Below, in pieces: positions 1 to 9,912 of a stretch of DNA of 64,000 bases (position 1 is its first letter; each line of letters starts with the position of its first letter). The translations under genes and the position numbers were made by a program. The stretch spans positions 1-64,000 of the forward strand of contig JAOHEU010000002.1 in the NCBI GenBank assembly GCA_028097645.1. Direction: 5' to 3'. This DNA comes from Candidatus Pelagibacter sp. (GTDB lineage Bacteria; Pseudomonadota; Alphaproteobacteria; Pelagibacterales; Pelagibacteraceae). The notes under the pieces are model-generated. The model was not told the origin of the DNA, did not search any database, and saw only the letters and a program-made list of their open reading frames with translations.

Positions 1-147
1 TATGAAACTAGCTACAATTATAACGACATTAATGAATTTATGAAAACTAATAAATTTAAACCTGTGTATCTTGAACATATTTCACGAAATAAAGATGCAG
101 AACTTGTTGAATATGATGCTTTGTTTGAAAAAATGAATAATGAATAA
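1..147 (+). CDS. C-terminal fragment of an unidentified protein (possibly FkbM-type methyltransferase)
   Basis: An open frame enters from the left edge in frame 1 and ends with TAA at 145-147, giving the last 48 residues of a protein. The fragment is hydrophilic and ends in a segment reading V-E-Y-D-A-L-F-E-K. This loosely resembles the 'DVLF' strand that closes many FkbM-family methyltransferases, but the fragment is too short to assign with confidence. The start and catalytic part lie outside the window. Codon use matches the neighbouring genes. Confidence 0.5.
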   Translation, partial: YETSYNYNDINEFMKTNKFKPVYLEHISRNKDAELVEYDALFEKMNNE

Positions 148-251
148 TTAATTTAATAAATATGATATTCAATATATATTTATTTAATTATTTATATATA
201 CCACATATAGTATTGTTAACTCTAAATTTTGAGTATTTTCCTTTGATCAAT

Positions 252-312
252 TTAAGATAATGGTAAAAGATTATCTTAATTCAAATTTATTTTGAATTAT
301 TTGTTAACAAAT
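252..312 (+). promoter_or_regulatory. Cluster of three perfect inverted repeats in the aapJ leader
   Basis: Three perfect inverted repeats lie in tandem in the spacer before aapJ. The first has 10-bp arms (252-261 and 270-279) around an 8-nt loop. The second has 8-bp arms (278-285 and 291-298) around a 5-nt loop and shares two bases with the first. The third is a 14-bp loop-less palindrome, ATTTGTTAACAAAT, at 299-312. The ribosome binding site AAGGAAG (325-331) follows. They could be operators, mRNA stem-loops that stabilise the abundant aapJ message, or a leader switch. The symmetry is seen directly; any role is inference. No clear -35/-10 pair was recognised in 148-335. Confidence 0.5.
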
Positions 313-335
313 AAAAATAACTAAAAGGAAGAATA

Positions 336-1376
336 ATGTTTAAATACTTAAAACAATTAACTTCTTTAGTAGCAATGGTTGCTGTGTTGTTTACTTTTAC
401 AACAGAAACTTTCGCTGCTAAAAAATCAAAAACACTTAAAAACACTCAGAAGAAGGGTTTTGTAAGATGTGGAGTATCTCAAGGTCTACCAGGATTTTCT
501 AATGCTGACGCTGCAGGAAATTGGACTGGTGTTGACGTTGATGTATGTAGAGCGGTAGCTGCTGCAGTACTAGGTGATGCAAACAAAGTTAAGTTTACAC
601 CATTAAGTGCTAAAGAAAGATTTACAGCTTTAACTTCTGGTGAGATTGATATCTTATCAAGAAACACAACTTGGACTCTTTCTAGAGATGCTGACATTGG
701 ACTAACTTTCGTTGGAGTAAACTTCTACGATGGTCAAGGTTTCATGGTTAGAAAAGACTCTGGAATTACTTCAACAAGCCAATTCAAAAATGGAATCTCA
801 GCTTGTACTAACATTGGTACAACAACTGAGTTAAACATGAGAGACTTCTTTAATTCTAAAGGAATTTCTTATACTCCAGTTGCTTTTGAAAAAGCTGACG
901 AAGTTGTAGCTGCTTATGATGCTGGTAGATGTGATACTTACACTACTGACAAATCAGGTCTTGCTGCACAAAGAACTAAAATGACTAACCCAGATGATCA
1001 CATCGTATTACCTGAAACTATTTCAAAAGAGCCATTAGGCCCTGTTGTTAGACAAGGTGATGCAGTATGGGAAGATATCGTAAGATGGTCTTTAAATACT
1101 ATGATCGAAGCTGAGGAGTACGGTGTTACTTCTGCAAATGCTGACATGATGAAAACTTCAGAAAACCCACAAATCAAAAGATTAGTTGGTGCTGAAGGTG
1201 AAATGGGTGCTGCATTCGGTTTAGATAACGAGTGGAACTTAAGAATTATCAAACAAGTTGGAAACTATGGTGAAAGTTATAAGAGAAATATAGCTGACAC
1301 TGGTATCTTACCAGACAGAGGTCCAAATGAATTATGGACTAAAGGTGGTATTTTATACGTTCCACCATCAAGATAA
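336..1376 (+). CDS. aapJ: General L-amino acid ABC transporter, periplasmic substrate-binding protein (AapJ/YhdW)
   Basis: This is the periplasmic binding component that captures amino acids and delivers them to the AapQM permease. Residues 1-27 form a Sec signal peptide with a likely cut after T-F-A. The rest is one type-3 periplasmic binding fold (bacterial extracellular solute-binding family 3) that includes the stretches RCGVSQGLPGFS and LSRNTTWTLSRD typical of AapJ/YhdW. Length (346 aa) is normal for the family. A good Shine-Dalgarno AAGGAAG at 325-331 fixes the ATG at 336. It is first in the aapJQMP order and is separated from the permease genes by a terminator-like hairpin, an arrangement that would make the binding protein more abundant than the membrane parts. 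Family assignment is strong; the substrate range is inferred from family. Confidence 0.93.
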   Translation: MFKYLKQLTSLVAMVAVLFTFTTETFAAKKSKTLKNTQKKGFVRCGVSQGLPGFSNADAAGNWTGVDVDVCRAVAAAVLGDANKVKFTPLSAKERFTALTSGEIDILSRNTTWTLSRDADIGLTFVGVNFYDGQGFMVRKDSGITSTSQFKNGISACTNIGTTTELNMRDFFNSKGISYTPVAFEKADEVVAAYDAGRCDTYTTDKSGLAAQRTKMTNPDDHIVLPETISKEPLGPVVRQGDAVWEDIVRWSLNTMIEAEEYGVTSANADMMKTSENPQIKRLVGAEGEMGAAFGLDNEWNLRIIKQVGNYGESYKRNIADTGILPDRGPNELWTKGGILYVPPSR

Positions 1377-1396
1377 TTAAAAGTTATAAATTAATT

Positions 1397-1429
1397 AAAA
1401 AGGGCTGGATTTATCTAGCCCTTTTTTTA
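1397..1429 (+). terminator. Intrinsic terminator-like hairpin between aapJ and aapQ
   Basis: A 9-bp stem (1401-1409 with 1414-1422, one G-T pair) closes a TTTA loop and is followed by a run of seven T. Four A residues before the stem can pair with the T run. The hairpin sits 20 nt after the aapJ stop and ends 14 nt before aapQ, so it probably attenuates rather than fully blocks read-through, because no other promoter for aapQ is obvious. Confidence 0.85.
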
Positions 1430-1442
1430 TAGTCTCATTCAA

Positions 1443-2588
1443 ATGAAATTTAAAAAAATCTTACCTCAATTTTTAACTCTATTATTTATAGTTTTAATAT
1501 TCGGCTTCTTTACCATGAATGCTCAAGAGAATATGGATACTCGTGGTATTCAGTTTGGATTTGGATTTTTAAAACAAGAAGCATCCTTCGATATTCAGTT
1601 TTCTTTAATCGATTATGACGGCTCAAGATCTTATGCGAGAGCTTATTTAGTAGGATTGTTAAACACTTTGCTTGTATCAGTAATAGGTATTATTTTATCA
1701 ACAATTTTAGGAGTAATTATAGGTGTAGCCAGGTTATCACCAAACTATTTAATTAATAAAACTGCTAGTTTTTATGTAGAGTTTTTTAGAAACGTTCCTT
1801 TACTATTACAAATATTTTTCTGGTATTTTGCTGCATTAAGAGCACTTCCTATGCCAGAAGATGCTCCATTAATCTTAGGATCATCATACATGACTATTAA
1901 AGGACTTTATACAATCGCACCTGTTTGGAATAACTTTGACGTATTTTTTGGTGCACTTATTATTGCAATGATAATTATTTTCTTTTTCAATAAATTTGCA
2001 AAAAGAAAACAAGAAGAAGAAGGAAAACAGTATCCTAAATTTTTAATATCTTTAGGTATATTTATAATTATACCAGCGCTAACATTTATTGTTGGAGGCG
2101 TTGATTTATCATGGAGTTTTCCTGAACTAAAACAATTAGCCAAAACTTCTTTTACTTTTGAAGGGGGGCTTGGAATACCACCAGAATTAATAGCATTAAC
2201 TTTAGCTCTTACATTATATACAGCAACTTTTATTGCTGAAAACGTTAGAGCAGGTATTCAAGGAATTGGTAAAGGTCAAAAAGAAGCTGCAGCTTCAATA
2301 GGACTTACACCGAGCCAAGTTTTAAAACTTGTTGTAATGCCTCAAGCATTGAGAATTATTATACCACCAACAACCAACCAATATTTAAATTTAACTAAAA
2401 ACTCATCTTTAGCTGCTGCGATTGCATACCCAGATTTAGTTTTAGTATTTGCTGGAACTGCAATGATGCAAACAGGTAGAGCTATTGAGATAGTTGGTAT
2501 TACAATGGCTACTTATTTAACAATTAGCTTATCTATTTCAGCGTTTATGAATTGGTACAATAAAAGAATTGCGATACAGGAAAAGTAA
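1443..2588 (+). CDS. aapQ: General L-amino acid ABC transporter, permease 1 (AapQ/YhdX)
   Basis: This is an inner-membrane permease subunit of the amino acid importer. There is a membrane helix at about residues 8-25, then a binding-protein-dependent transport domain from about 65 on, with helices near 68-95, 115-132, 168-183 and 200-218 and a C-terminal set. The cytoplasmic EAA loop that contacts the ATPase starts near residue 275 (GQKEAAASIGLTP). The 381 aa length, with an insert between the first helices, matches AapQ. There is little Shine-Dalgarno sequence before the ATG. The gene follows the terminator-like hairpin, so its transcription probably depends on read-through. The next gene, aapM, starts 1 nt after its stop. 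Confidence 0.92.
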   Translation: MKFKKILPQFLTLLFIVLIFGFFTMNAQENMDTRGIQFGFGFLKQEASFDIQFSLIDYDGSRSYARAYLVGLLNTLLVSVIGIILSTILGVIIGVARLSPNYLINKTASFYVEFFRNVPLLLQIFFWYFAALRALPMPEDAPLILGSSYMTIKGLYTIAPVWNNFDVFFGALIIAMIIIFFFNKFAKRKQEEEGKQYPKFLISLGIFIIIPALTFIVGGVDLSWSFPELKQLAKTSFTFEGGLGIPPELIALTLALTLYTATFIAENVRAGIQGIGKGQKEAAASIGLTPSQVLKLVVMPQALRIIIPPTTNQYLNLTKNSSLAAAIAYPDLVLVFAGTAMMQTGRAIEIVGITMATYLTISLSISAFMNWYNKRIAIQEK

Positions 2589-2589
2589 A

Positions 2590-3861
2590 ATGAATAATGT
2601 AAATTTTTTAAAACCTAACAAAGAAAATCTAAATTTATATTTAGTTCTTGGAGCATTATTTTTTACATTAGGGATTGTTGATTTTTGTTTAAATAATTTT
2701 TATAAAACAAATATTACTGGTTTTTTACCTGGTTATATAAGTTTCTTTACCCCTTTAATTTTTGGCTTGATAGGTCTTCATTTAATTAGAATTGAATTTT
2801 CAGGAATTAAAATATTAGACGAACTTAATAAGAACATAAATACTAACAATTTTAATGCCGCCTTAAGCGTAAGTATAATTATATTAATTATTTTTAGTGT
2901 AGCACCATTACTTAATTGGTTCATTCTCGATGCCACATTTGTTGGAGATAGCAAAGAAGCTTGTACTGGTGGAGGTGCATGCTGGGTTTATATTAAAACT
3001 TGGTTTAATAGATTTATGTATGGAATGTATCCTAATGCCGAGCAATGGAGAGTAAACGCTACATTTATTATTGTTTTAGGATTAATGGCAGCAGGATATT
3101 TTTTTCCTTTAAGATACAAAAAATATTTAACTTTTTATTATGTTATATTTTTACCAATAATATCATTTTTGCTTATTTATTATTTGATATCTGGTGGTGA
3201 ATTTGGTTTAGAATGGGTTGAAACAGGTGCTTGGGGTGGTCTTTCATTAACATTTATCGTTTCATTCTTTTCTTTAATTTTCTGTTTTCCAATTGGAATG
3301 ATGTTGGCTCTTGGAAGAAGATCAGATTTAGCAGTTGTTAAATATTCATCTCTGTCATTTATTGAGTTTTGGAGAGGAGTACCGTTAATTACTGTTTTAT
3401 TCATGTCAGCTGTTATGTTTCCGATGTTTTTACCAGATGGAACGTATGTAGATAAATTAATTAGAGTTATCGTTGCGATTACATTGTTTGAAGCTGCTTA
3501 CACGGCCGAAGTTATAAGAGGTGGCTTACAAGCTTTACCTAGAGGGCAATATGATGCTGCAAAATCTTTAGGAATGGGTTACTGGCGACTTCATCTTTTA
3601 GTTATTTTACCTCAAGCTTTAAAATTAGTTATTCCTGGAATTGCTAATACTTTTTTAGCTTTAGTAAAAGATACTCCATTAATCTTTGTAGTAGGGTTAT
3701 TAGAGTTAGTCGGAATGTTAAACTTAGCAAAAACAAATCCTAAATGGCTTGGTTTTTCTATGGAAGGATATGTATTTGCTGGAATAATATTCTGGATTAT
3801 TTGCTACAGTATGAGTAAATATAGTCAAAAATTAGAATTAAAATTTAAAACAGATAGATAA
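2590..3861 (+). CDS. aapM: General L-amino acid ABC transporter, permease 2 (AapM/YhdY)
   Basis: This is the second integral membrane subunit, pairing with AapQ to form the channel. The N-terminal half has several extra helices, as in AapM. The C-terminal half carries the permease domain with the EAA loop (GQYDAAKSLGMGYWRLH, about residues 323-339). I chose the ATG at 2590 because AGGAAA at 2578-2583 is well placed for it. An in-frame start at 2569 would add seven residues and overlap aapQ by 20 nt. Length from 2590 is 423 aa. The gene is translationally packed between aapQ and aapP (3-nt gap to aapP). Confidence 0.9.
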   Translation: MNNVNFLKPNKENLNLYLVLGALFFTLGIVDFCLNNFYKTNITGFLPGYISFFTPLIFGLIGLHLIRIEFSGIKILDELNKNINTNNFNAALSVSIIILIIFSVAPLLNWFILDATFVGDSKEACTGGGACWVYIKTWFNRFMYGMYPNAEQWRVNATFIIVLGLMAAGYFFPLRYKKYLTFYYVIFLPIISFLLIYYLISGGEFGLEWVETGAWGGLSLTFIVSFFSLIFCFPIGMMLALGRRSDLAVVKYSSLSFIEFWRGVPLITVLFMSAVMFPMFLPDGTYVDKLIRVIVAITLFEAAYTAEVIRGGLQALPRGQYDAAKSLGMGYWRLHLLVILPQALKLVIPGIANTFLALVKDTPLIFVVGLLELVGMLNLAKTNPKWLGFSMEGYVFAGIIFWIICYSMSKYSQKLELKFKTDR

Positions 3862-3864
3862 ATT

Positions 3865-4599
3865 ATGTCAGATTCAATTATTCAAATTAAAGATGTAAAC
3901 AAATGGTATGGCGACTTTCAAGTTCTTAAAGATATTAATCTTGAAGTTAAAGCTAAAGAAAAAATTGTTGTTTGTGGACCTTCAGGATCTGGTAAATCTA
4001 CGTTAATTAGATGCATCAATAGATTGGAAGAACATCAAGAAGGAAACATAGTTGTTGATGGCACAGAAATTTCAGAAGATACTAAAAATATTGAACAAGT
4101 AAGAGCTGAAGTTGGAATGGTATTTCAACAATTTAATTTATTTCCACACTTATCAATTATTGATAACTGCACGCTTGCACCTATTTGGGTTAAAAAAATG
4201 CCAAAGAAAGATGCGGAAGAATTAGCACTTAAACACTTAGAAAGAGTTCAAATTTTAGATCAAGCTCAAAAATTCCCAGGTCAATTGTCTGGTGGACAAC
4301 AACAAAGGGTAGCTATTGCAAGAGCTCTATGTATGGAACCTAAAATAATGTTATTTGATGAACCTACTTCTGCATTAGATCCAGAAATGATTAAAGAAGT
4401 GCTTGATGTAATGGTTAATTTAGCAAAAGAAGGTATGACAATGATAGTTGTTACTCATGAAATGGGTTTTGCTAAAGAAGTTGCTGATAGCATGATATTT
4501 ATGGACGAAGGAAAGATAGTAGAGAAGGCGGATACAAAAGAATTCTTTGCTAACCCTAAGAGTGATAGAACTAAGCTATTTTTAAGTCAAATTTTATAA
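3865..4599 (+). CDS. aapP: General L-amino acid ABC transporter, ATP-binding protein (AapP/YhdZ)
   Basis: This is the cytoplasmic ATPase that powers amino acid import through AapQM. Walker A is GPSGSGKST (residues 38-46), the Q-loop is [10 protein letters not shown] (86-95), the ABC signature is LSGGQQQRV (141-149), Walker B is IMLFDEP (161-167), and the switch histidine is in VVTHEMG. At 244 aa it has the usual length of polar amino acid transporter ATPases. It is the last gene of the aap group. No strong terminator was seen in the AT-rich spacer after it. Confidence 0.95.
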   Translation: MSDSIIQIKDVNKWYGDFQVLKDINLEVKAKEKIVVCGPSGSGKSTLIRCINRLEEHQEGNIVVDGTEISEDTKNIEQVRAEVGMVFQQFNLFPHLSIIDNCTLAPIWVKKMPKKDAEELALKHLERVQILDQAQKFPGQLSGGQQQRVAIARALCMEPKIMLFDEPTSALDPEMIKEVLDVMVNLAKEGMTMIVVTHEMGFAKEVADSMIFMDEGKIVEKADTKEFFANPKSDRTKLFLSQIL

Positions 4600-4787
4600 A
4601 AAAACTTAAATTTAGATGCATTATAAATAAGATTTTGCAAACCTATTATGAGTTTTTTTAAAAGAACTTATGCTTGACAGGTTTTAAATTTTCCAACTTT
4701 TACCTAAAAATATATAAATTTTTTTATTGCAGTAACATTAATAAATTTGTTCAATATGATTTTAAAATTTAATTAAGAGGGGTCTTA

Positions 4788-5159
4788 ATGGAAGATAATT
4801 TCAACAAACACTTAGGTAATAAACTTAAGCTAAGAAGATTAGCTTTAGGTTTAACACAAACTAAAGTGGCAAAAGCAATTAACGTTACATTTCAACAAAT
4901 TCAAAAATATGAAAAAGGCACTAATGGTGTTAGTTCAATTAGATTACTTCAGTTATCTAATTATTTAAAAGTACCAATTAATTATTTCTTTGAAGATTTT
5001 TCAGAATATTTAATTAACTTAGAAAAATCACAAGAAGGTCACATGAATGTTAATTATAATTTTTTAACAAAGCTATATTCAGAACTTAGTGCTGATCAAA
5101 AGTTAAAATTTAACAAATCTCTACAAATTTCAGGAACAGTTATTTCAAAAGCAGTATAA
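4788..5159 (+). CDS. XRE/Cro-CI family helix-turn-helix transcriptional regulator
   Basis: This is a 123-residue protein with an HTH_3 domain at about residues 11-66 (LGLTQTKVAKAINVTFQQIQ is the helix-turn-helix), followed by a short C-terminal region of no recognised family. It is a probable DNA-binding repressor or activator with unknown targets. It stands alone: 188 nt separate it from aapP and the next features are tRNAs on the other strand. A purine-rich AAGAGGGG precedes the ATG. An exact TTGACA lies at 4674-4679 in its upstream region, but no convincing -10 sits at the right spacing. Similar small stand-alone XRE proteins are widespread in alphaproteobacteria. Confidence 0.85.
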   Translation: MEDNFNKHLGNKLKLRRLALGLTQTKVAKAINVTFQQIQKYEKGTNGVSSIRLLQLSNYLKVPINYFFEDFSEYLINLEKSQEGHMNVNYNFLTKLYSELSADQKLKFNKSLQISGTVISKAV

Positions 5160-5243
5160 TTTTATTTAAGACCCTAAAAATTAAACTTTATAAGATCTGA
5201 AATCTTCAACATTTTTTTAAGAAAATTATTTAGGAATGATTTT

Positions 5244-5319
5244 TGGCTCCTCGGGCAGGACTCGAACCTGCGACCAATTGATTAACAGTCAACTGCTCTA
5301 CCAACTGAGCTACCGAGGA
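5244..5319 (-). tRNA. tRNA-Asn (GTT)
   Basis: The minus strand folds as a standard cloverleaf. The acceptor stem is TCCTCGG with CCGAGGA, the D-arm is GCTC..GAGC, the anticodon loop is CTGTTAA giving GTT, and the T-arm holds GGTTCGAGTCC. The CCA tail is encoded (TGG at 5244-5246 on the plus strand). Its U33-G34-U35 makes it a potential substrate of the queuosine enzyme Tgt encoded at 45 kb. Confidence 0.96.
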
Positions 5320-5369
5320 ATGTAAAAAACTCAACTTACTTTTTTTTAGAACTAAAACAAGATTTTTTT

Positions 5370-5443
5370 TGGAGGCAACGCCCGGAATCGAACCGGGATA
5401 CAAGGATTTGCAATCCTCTGCGTAACCATTCCGCCACGTTGCC
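5370..5443 (-). tRNA. tRNA-Cys (GCA)
   Basis: The minus strand has a cloverleaf with acceptor stem GGCAACG/CGTTGCC, anticodon GCA within TTGCAAA, and a T-loop GGTTCGATTCC. CCA is encoded at 5370-5372. It lies about 50 nt upstream of tRNA-Asn on the same strand, so the two are probably co-transcribed in the order Cys-Asn. Confidence 0.96.
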
Positions 5444-5566
5444 ATCTTGTTTTGACTAATAGCTTCAGATGCCTTTTTATATTAAATATTTCTCATTAGT
5501 CTATTAAATAACGATCTAAATTGATTATTGTTAATTTAGATTATTAAATTATAAACTTTAAACACC

Positions 5567-8194
5567 ATGAGTAGTGATAAATATATACATTCTGATGTTG
5601 AAGATAGGATCTATTCTTATTGGGAAAAAAATGAACTTTTTAAACCCAAAGAAAACTTAAAAAAATTTTCTATCGTAATACCCCCACCGAATGTAACTGG
5701 CAGTCTTCACATGGGCCACGCATTAAATAATTCTATTCAAGATTTATTAGTTCGTTATCATCGAATGAATAATTATGAAACTTTATGGCAACCTGGAACA
5801 GATCATGCTGGTATTGCCACTCAAGCTTTAGTTGAGAGAAAACTAACAGCTGAAAAGATTGATAAAAATGAAATTGGAAGAGAAAAATTTATTGAAAAAG
5901 TTTGGGAATGGAAAGAGCAATATGGTGATATTATTATTAATCAGTTAAAAAAACTTGGATGTTCCTGTGATTGGTCACGTAATGCCTTCACAATGGATGA
6001 AAATCTATCTAAATCTGTAATCAAGGTATTTGTGGATCTTTATAATAAAGATTTAATTTATAAAGATAAGAAACTTGTGAACTGGGACACAGTTTTAAAA
6101 ACTGCAATTTCTGATCTTGAAGTAGATCAAAGAGAGGTAAATTCAAAAATTTATTACATTAAATACCCAATAGATGGGACTGATGAGTTTATATCTATAG
6201 CAACTACTAGACCTGAAACAATGTTGGGAGATACTGCAATTGCTGTAAATCCAAAAGATGAAAGATTTAAAGATTTTGTTGGTAAAGTTGTAACGATACC
6301 AATTGTTGGAAGAAAAATTAAAATTATAGAAGACGATTATGCTGATCCTGAACAAGGGACAGGAGCGTTAAAGATTACTCCAGCACATGATTTTAATGAC
6401 TATGATGTTGGACAAAGAAACAATCTTGAGATTATTAATATTTTTACAGAAGCTGGTAAAATCAATGAAAATGCACCTAAAGATTATATTGGTCTTGATA
6501 GATTTGAAGCAAGAAAGAAGATTTTAAAAGAACTTAAGGAAAAAGAATTTTTTGTAAAAGAAGAAAACATTAAAAATAAAGTTCCTTATGGAGATAGATC
6601 TAATTCAATTATTGAGCCATTTTTAACTGAACAATGGTTTGCAGATGCAGAAAAATTATCTGTTAAAGCAAAAGAAGTTGTTAATTCAAAAAAAACAAAT
6701 TTCTTTCCTGAAAACTGGTCAAAGACTTATTTTCAATGGATGAATAATATAGAACCGTGGTGTATCTCAAGACAACTTTGGTGGGGTCACCAAATCCCTG
6801 CTTGGTACGGTCCAGATAAAAAAATCTTTGTAGCTTACAATGAAGAAGAAGCAAAAAAGTTAGCAAATAAACATTATGGTAAAGATGAAAAATTAATCAG
6901 AGATTCAGATGTATTAGATACTTGGTTTTCATCTGGTCTTTGGCCATTTGCAACTTTAGGCTGGCCTGATGATAAAAATTATGTCGAAAAATTTTATCCA
7001 ACATCTGTTTTAGTTACAGGTTTTGACATTATCTTTTTTTGGGTTGCAAGAATGATTATGTTTGGCACAGAGTTTTTAAACAAAGAACCATTTAAAGATA
7101 TTTATGTTCATGCATTAGTAAGAGATGAGAAGGGACAAAAAATGTCAAAATCAAAAGGAAATGTAATTGATCCTTTAGATTTAATAGAAAAATACAGTGC
7201 TGATGCATTAAGATTTACTCTTCTTTCAATGGCATCTCCTGGTACAGATGTAAAACTTTCTGAAGATAGGGTTAAAGGATATAGAAATTTCCTTAATAAA
7301 CTTTGGAATGCTAATAATTTTTTAATCACTAATGAATGTGATTTTTCTGATATTGATAAAGTTCCAAATTTATCAGTTAATATTAATAAGTGGATATATA
7401 CTGAGTTAATTGAAGCTAAGTCAAAAATTGAAAAAAACTTAGAAGATTACAGATTTGATGAGGCTGCAAAAAACGCTTATCAATTTGCTTGGCACTCTTA
7501 TTGTGACTGGTATTTAGAATTATCAAAAACAATATTGTTTTCAGATAATGAAGAGGCAAAAACTGAGGTTAGAAAAGTTTCAAGTTATGTATTCAAGCAA
7601 ATTTTGATTTTATTACATCCATTTATACCTTTTGTTACAGAAGAAATTTGGCTTAACAATAAATTTGATAAGTCAGGTAAAGATTTTTTAATGCATGCTA
7701 ATTGGCCAACTGGCGAGATTAATAAAGACTCTAGTACTGAACAAGTTGAGAATATCATAAGCATCATATCTGAAATTAGATCATTTAAAAATGAGCTAAA
7801 TGTAAGTCCTGGTTCATTTATAGATATGTCTATTAATAATATTAATGATGATCAGAAAGATTTTATTAAGAATAATGAAATTATTCTTAAAAAATTAGGA
7901 AGAATAAACAATATTCTTAATGATGATCTGGATAAACCAGCAGCAACTATGGTTGTTTCAGGGGATTTGTTTAAAATCTATTTTGACAAAGATGTTGATT
8001 TAAAACTTATTAAAGAAAACTTAACTATCAAACAAAATAGAATTCAAGACGAAATGAACAAGATATCTCAAAGATTAGAAAATAAAAGTTTTGTTGATAG
8101 AGCACCAAAAGAGATTGTTGAACAGGAAAAAACTAATTATAATAATTTAAAGAATGATATTGATAAAATATCAGTAACAATAAAGGGTATATAA
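5567..8194 (+). CDS. valS: Valyl-tRNA synthetase
   Basis: This enzyme attaches valine to tRNA-Val in the cytoplasm. It is a class I synthetase with the HIGH-type motif HMGH at residues 48-51 and KMSKS near 525. The connective-peptide editing domain lies between them, the anticodon-binding domain follows from about 600, and a C-terminal coiled coil runs from about 810 to the end, a ValRS hallmark. At 875 aa it is normal length. The stop overlaps the ilvD start by one base (TAATG), so it leads a valS-ilvD-manC-phoR run. Pairing with ilvD is notable because both concern valine: charging and synthesis. Confidence 0.97.
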   Translation: MSSDKYIHSDVEDRIYSYWEKNELFKPKENLKKFSIVIPPPNVTGSLHMGHALNNSIQDLLVRYHRMNNYETLWQPGTDHAGIATQALVERKLTAEKIDKNEIGREKFIEKVWEWKEQYGDIIINQLKKLGCSCDWSRNAFTMDENLSKSVIKVFVDLYNKDLIYKDKKLVNWDTVLKTAISDLEVDQREVNSKIYYIKYPIDGTDEFISIATTRPETMLGDTAIAVNPKDERFKDFVGKVVTIPIVGRKIKIIEDDYADPEQGTGALKITPAHDFNDYDVGQRNNLEIINIFTEAGKINENAPKDYIGLDRFEARKKILKELKEKEFFVKEENIKNKVPYGDRSNSIIEPFLTEQWFADAEKLSVKAKEVVNSKKTNFFPENWSKTYFQWMNNIEPWCISRQLWWGHQIPAWYGPDKKIFVAYNEEEAKKLANKHYGKDEKLIRDSDVLDTWFSSGLWPFATLGWPDDKNYVEKFYPTSVLVTGFDIIFFWVARMIMFGTEFLNKEPFKDIYVHALVRDEKGQKMSKSKGNVIDPLDLIEKYSADALRFTLLSMASPGTDVKLSEDRVKGYRNFLNKLWNANNFLITNECDFSDIDKVPNLSVNINKWIYTELIEAKSKIEKNLEDYRFDEAAKNAYQFAWHSYCDWYLELSKTILFSDNEEAKTEVRKVSSYVFKQILILLHPFIPFVTEEIWLNNKFDKSGKDFLMHANWPTGEINKDSSTEQVENIISIISEIRSFKNELNVSPGSFIDMSINNINDDQKDFIKNNEIILKKLGRINNILNDDLDKPAATMVVSGDLFKIYFDKDVDLKLIKENLTIKQNRIQDEMNKISQRLENKSFVDRAPKEIVEQEKTNYNNLKNDIDKISVTIKGI

Positions 8195-9912
8195 TGGCAA
8201 AATTTAACAAAAAGAAACTTCCAAGCAGACACACATCATTAGGTGCAGACAGAGCTCCTCACAGATCATTTTATTATGCAATGGGTGAAACTGAGAAAGA
8301 TGTGGCAAAACCTTTTGTAGGGGTTGTATCGACTTGGAATGAAGCAGCACCTTGTAATATTGCCCTTATGAGACAAGCTCAATCTGTTAAAAAAGGTGTA
8401 AGAGCTAATGGTGGAACCCCAAGAGAATTTTGTACAATTACAGTTACTGATGGTATTGCAATGGGTCATGAAGGAATGAAATCTTCATTAATTTCAAGAG
8501 AAGTAATAGCAGACTCAGCTGAGCTTACGGTTAGAGGCCATTGTTATGATGCATTAGTTGGTATTGCAGGATGTGATAAATCATTGCCCGGTTTAATGAT
8601 GTCTATGGTTAGATTAAATGTTCCAAGTGTTTTTATTTATGGAGGATCAATTCTTCCAGGAAGATACAAAGGTAAAGATGTAACTGTTGTTGATGTATTT
8701 GAAGCTGTTGGAAAACATTCATCAGGTCAAATGTCTGCAGCCGAACTTAGAAAATTAGAATTAGTTGCTTGTCCTAGTGCAGGTGCTTGCGGAGGTCAAT
8801 TTACAGCAAACACAATGGCCTGTGTGTCTGAAGCTATTGGTTTAGCATTACCTTATTCAGCAGGAACTCCAGCTCCTTATGAAGAAAGAGATAAGTATGC
8901 CAAAGCAAGTGGTAAAACTGTTATGGATCTATTAAAGAAAAAAATTAAACCAAGAGATATTGTAACTAAAAAAGCTTTAGAAAATGCTGCAACAATAGTT
9001 GCTGCTACAGGTGGATCAACTAATGCTGCTTTACATTTACCGGCGATTGCAAATGAAGCTGGGATTAAATTTGATTTAATGGATGTTGCTAAAATTTTTA
9101 AAAAAACTCCTTACCTTGCTGATTTAAAACCAGGTGGAAAATATGTTGCAAAAGATATGTGGTTAGCAGGTGGTGTTCCAATGTTACTTAAAACTTTATA
9201 CGATGGTGGTTTTATTCATGGTGATTGTATGACGGTTACAGGAAAAACTATGAAGGAAAATTTAAAAAATATCAAATTTAATCCTAAGCAAAAAGTTTTA
9301 AGAAAATATGATAATCCATTATCTCCAGATGGAGGTGTTGTAGGTTTAAAAGGAAATTTAGCTCCAGATGGAGGTATTGTTAAAATTGCAGGACTTAAAA
9401 AATTACAATTTACTGGAAAAGCAAGATGTTTTGATAATGAAGAAGCAGCAATGGCAGCTGTACAAAACCGAAAATATAAAGAAGGGGATGTAATCATCAT
9501 TCGATACGAAGGTCCAGTTGGAGGACCAGGCATGAGAGAAATGTTATCTACTACTGGTGCAATTTATGGACAAGGTATGGGTGAGAAAGTTGCCCTTATA
9601 ACTGATGGAAGGTTCTCTGGAGCTACTAGAGGCTTTTGTGTAGGTCACGTAGGCCCTGAGGCCGCCCTAGGAGGTCCTTTAGCTCTTTTACGTAATGGAG
9701 ACGTCATTGATATTGACGCTAAAAAGGGCACTATCAATGTAAGACTTTCTAAAAATGAATTAGCTGCAAGAAAAAGAAAATGGAAAGCAAGAAAATCAGA
9801 TTTTGGTTCAGGTACTTTATGGAAGTATGCACAAACAGTAGGACCTGCTTATTTAGGAGCACCAACTCACCCAGGTAAGAAAAAAGAAGTTAAGGATTAT
9901 TCAGAAATTTAA
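8194..9912 (+). CDS. ilvD: Dihydroxy-acid dehydratase
   Basis: This enzyme dehydrates 2,3-dihydroxy-isovalerate and 2,3-dihydroxy-3-methylvalerate to the keto acids that precede valine and isoleucine. It belongs to the IlvD/Edd family. The expected Fe-S-associated cysteines are seen at C54 (AAPCN), C127 (GCDKSLPG) and C199 ([12 protein letters not shown]). The C-terminal half carries the family motifs [11 protein letters not shown] and [11 protein letters not shown]. At 572 aa it is full length. It overlaps valS and manC by one base on each side, consistent with translational coupling. Confidence 0.96.
   Translation: MAKFNKKKLPSRHTSLGADRAPHRSFYYAMGETEKDVAKPFVGVVSTWNEAAPCNIALMRQAQSVKKGVRANGGTPREFCTITVTDGIAMGHEGMKSSLISREVIADSAELTVRGHCYDALVGIAGCDKSLPGLMMSMVRLNVPSVFIYGGSILPGRYKGKDVTVVDVFEAVGKHSSGQMSAAELRKLELVACPSAGACGGQFTANTMACVSEAIGLALPYSAGTPAPYEERDKYAKASGKTVMDLLKKKIKPRDIVTKKALENAATIVAATGGSTNAALHLPAIANEAGIKFDLMDVAKIFKKTPYLADLKPGGKYVAKDMWLAGGVPMLLKTLYDGGFIHGDCMTVTGKTMKENLKNIKFNPKQKVLRKYDNPLSPDGGVVGLKGNLAPDGGIVKIAGLKKLQFTGKARCFDNEEAAMAAVQNRKYKEGDVIIIRYEGPVGGPGMREMLSTTGAIYGQGMGEKVALITDGRFSGATRGFCVGHVGPEAALGGPLALLRNGDVIDIDAKKGTINVRLSKNELAARKRKWKARKSDFGSGTLWKYAQTVGPAYLGAPTHPGKKKEVKDYSEI

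Noticed and set aside
2569..2589. Start of aapM at 2569
   Set aside because: It would overlap aapQ by 20 nt and lacks a placed ribosome binding site; the ATG at 2590 has AGGAAA upstream.
4674..4720. Promoter with exact TTGACA upstream of the XRE gene
   Set aside because: No good -10 lies at 16-18 nt; the nearest TATATA-like stretch is over 30 nt away, so the -35 alone was not listed.
5452..5483. TTGACT and TATATT as a valS promoter
   Set aside because: The spacer is 20 nt, too long for a standard promoter, and AT-rich sequence makes a chance -10 likely.
9216..9533. 105-codon minus-strand frame inside ilvD
   Set aside because: It is a mirror of a well-supported gene, with no family similarity, ribosome binding site or neighbour in that direction.
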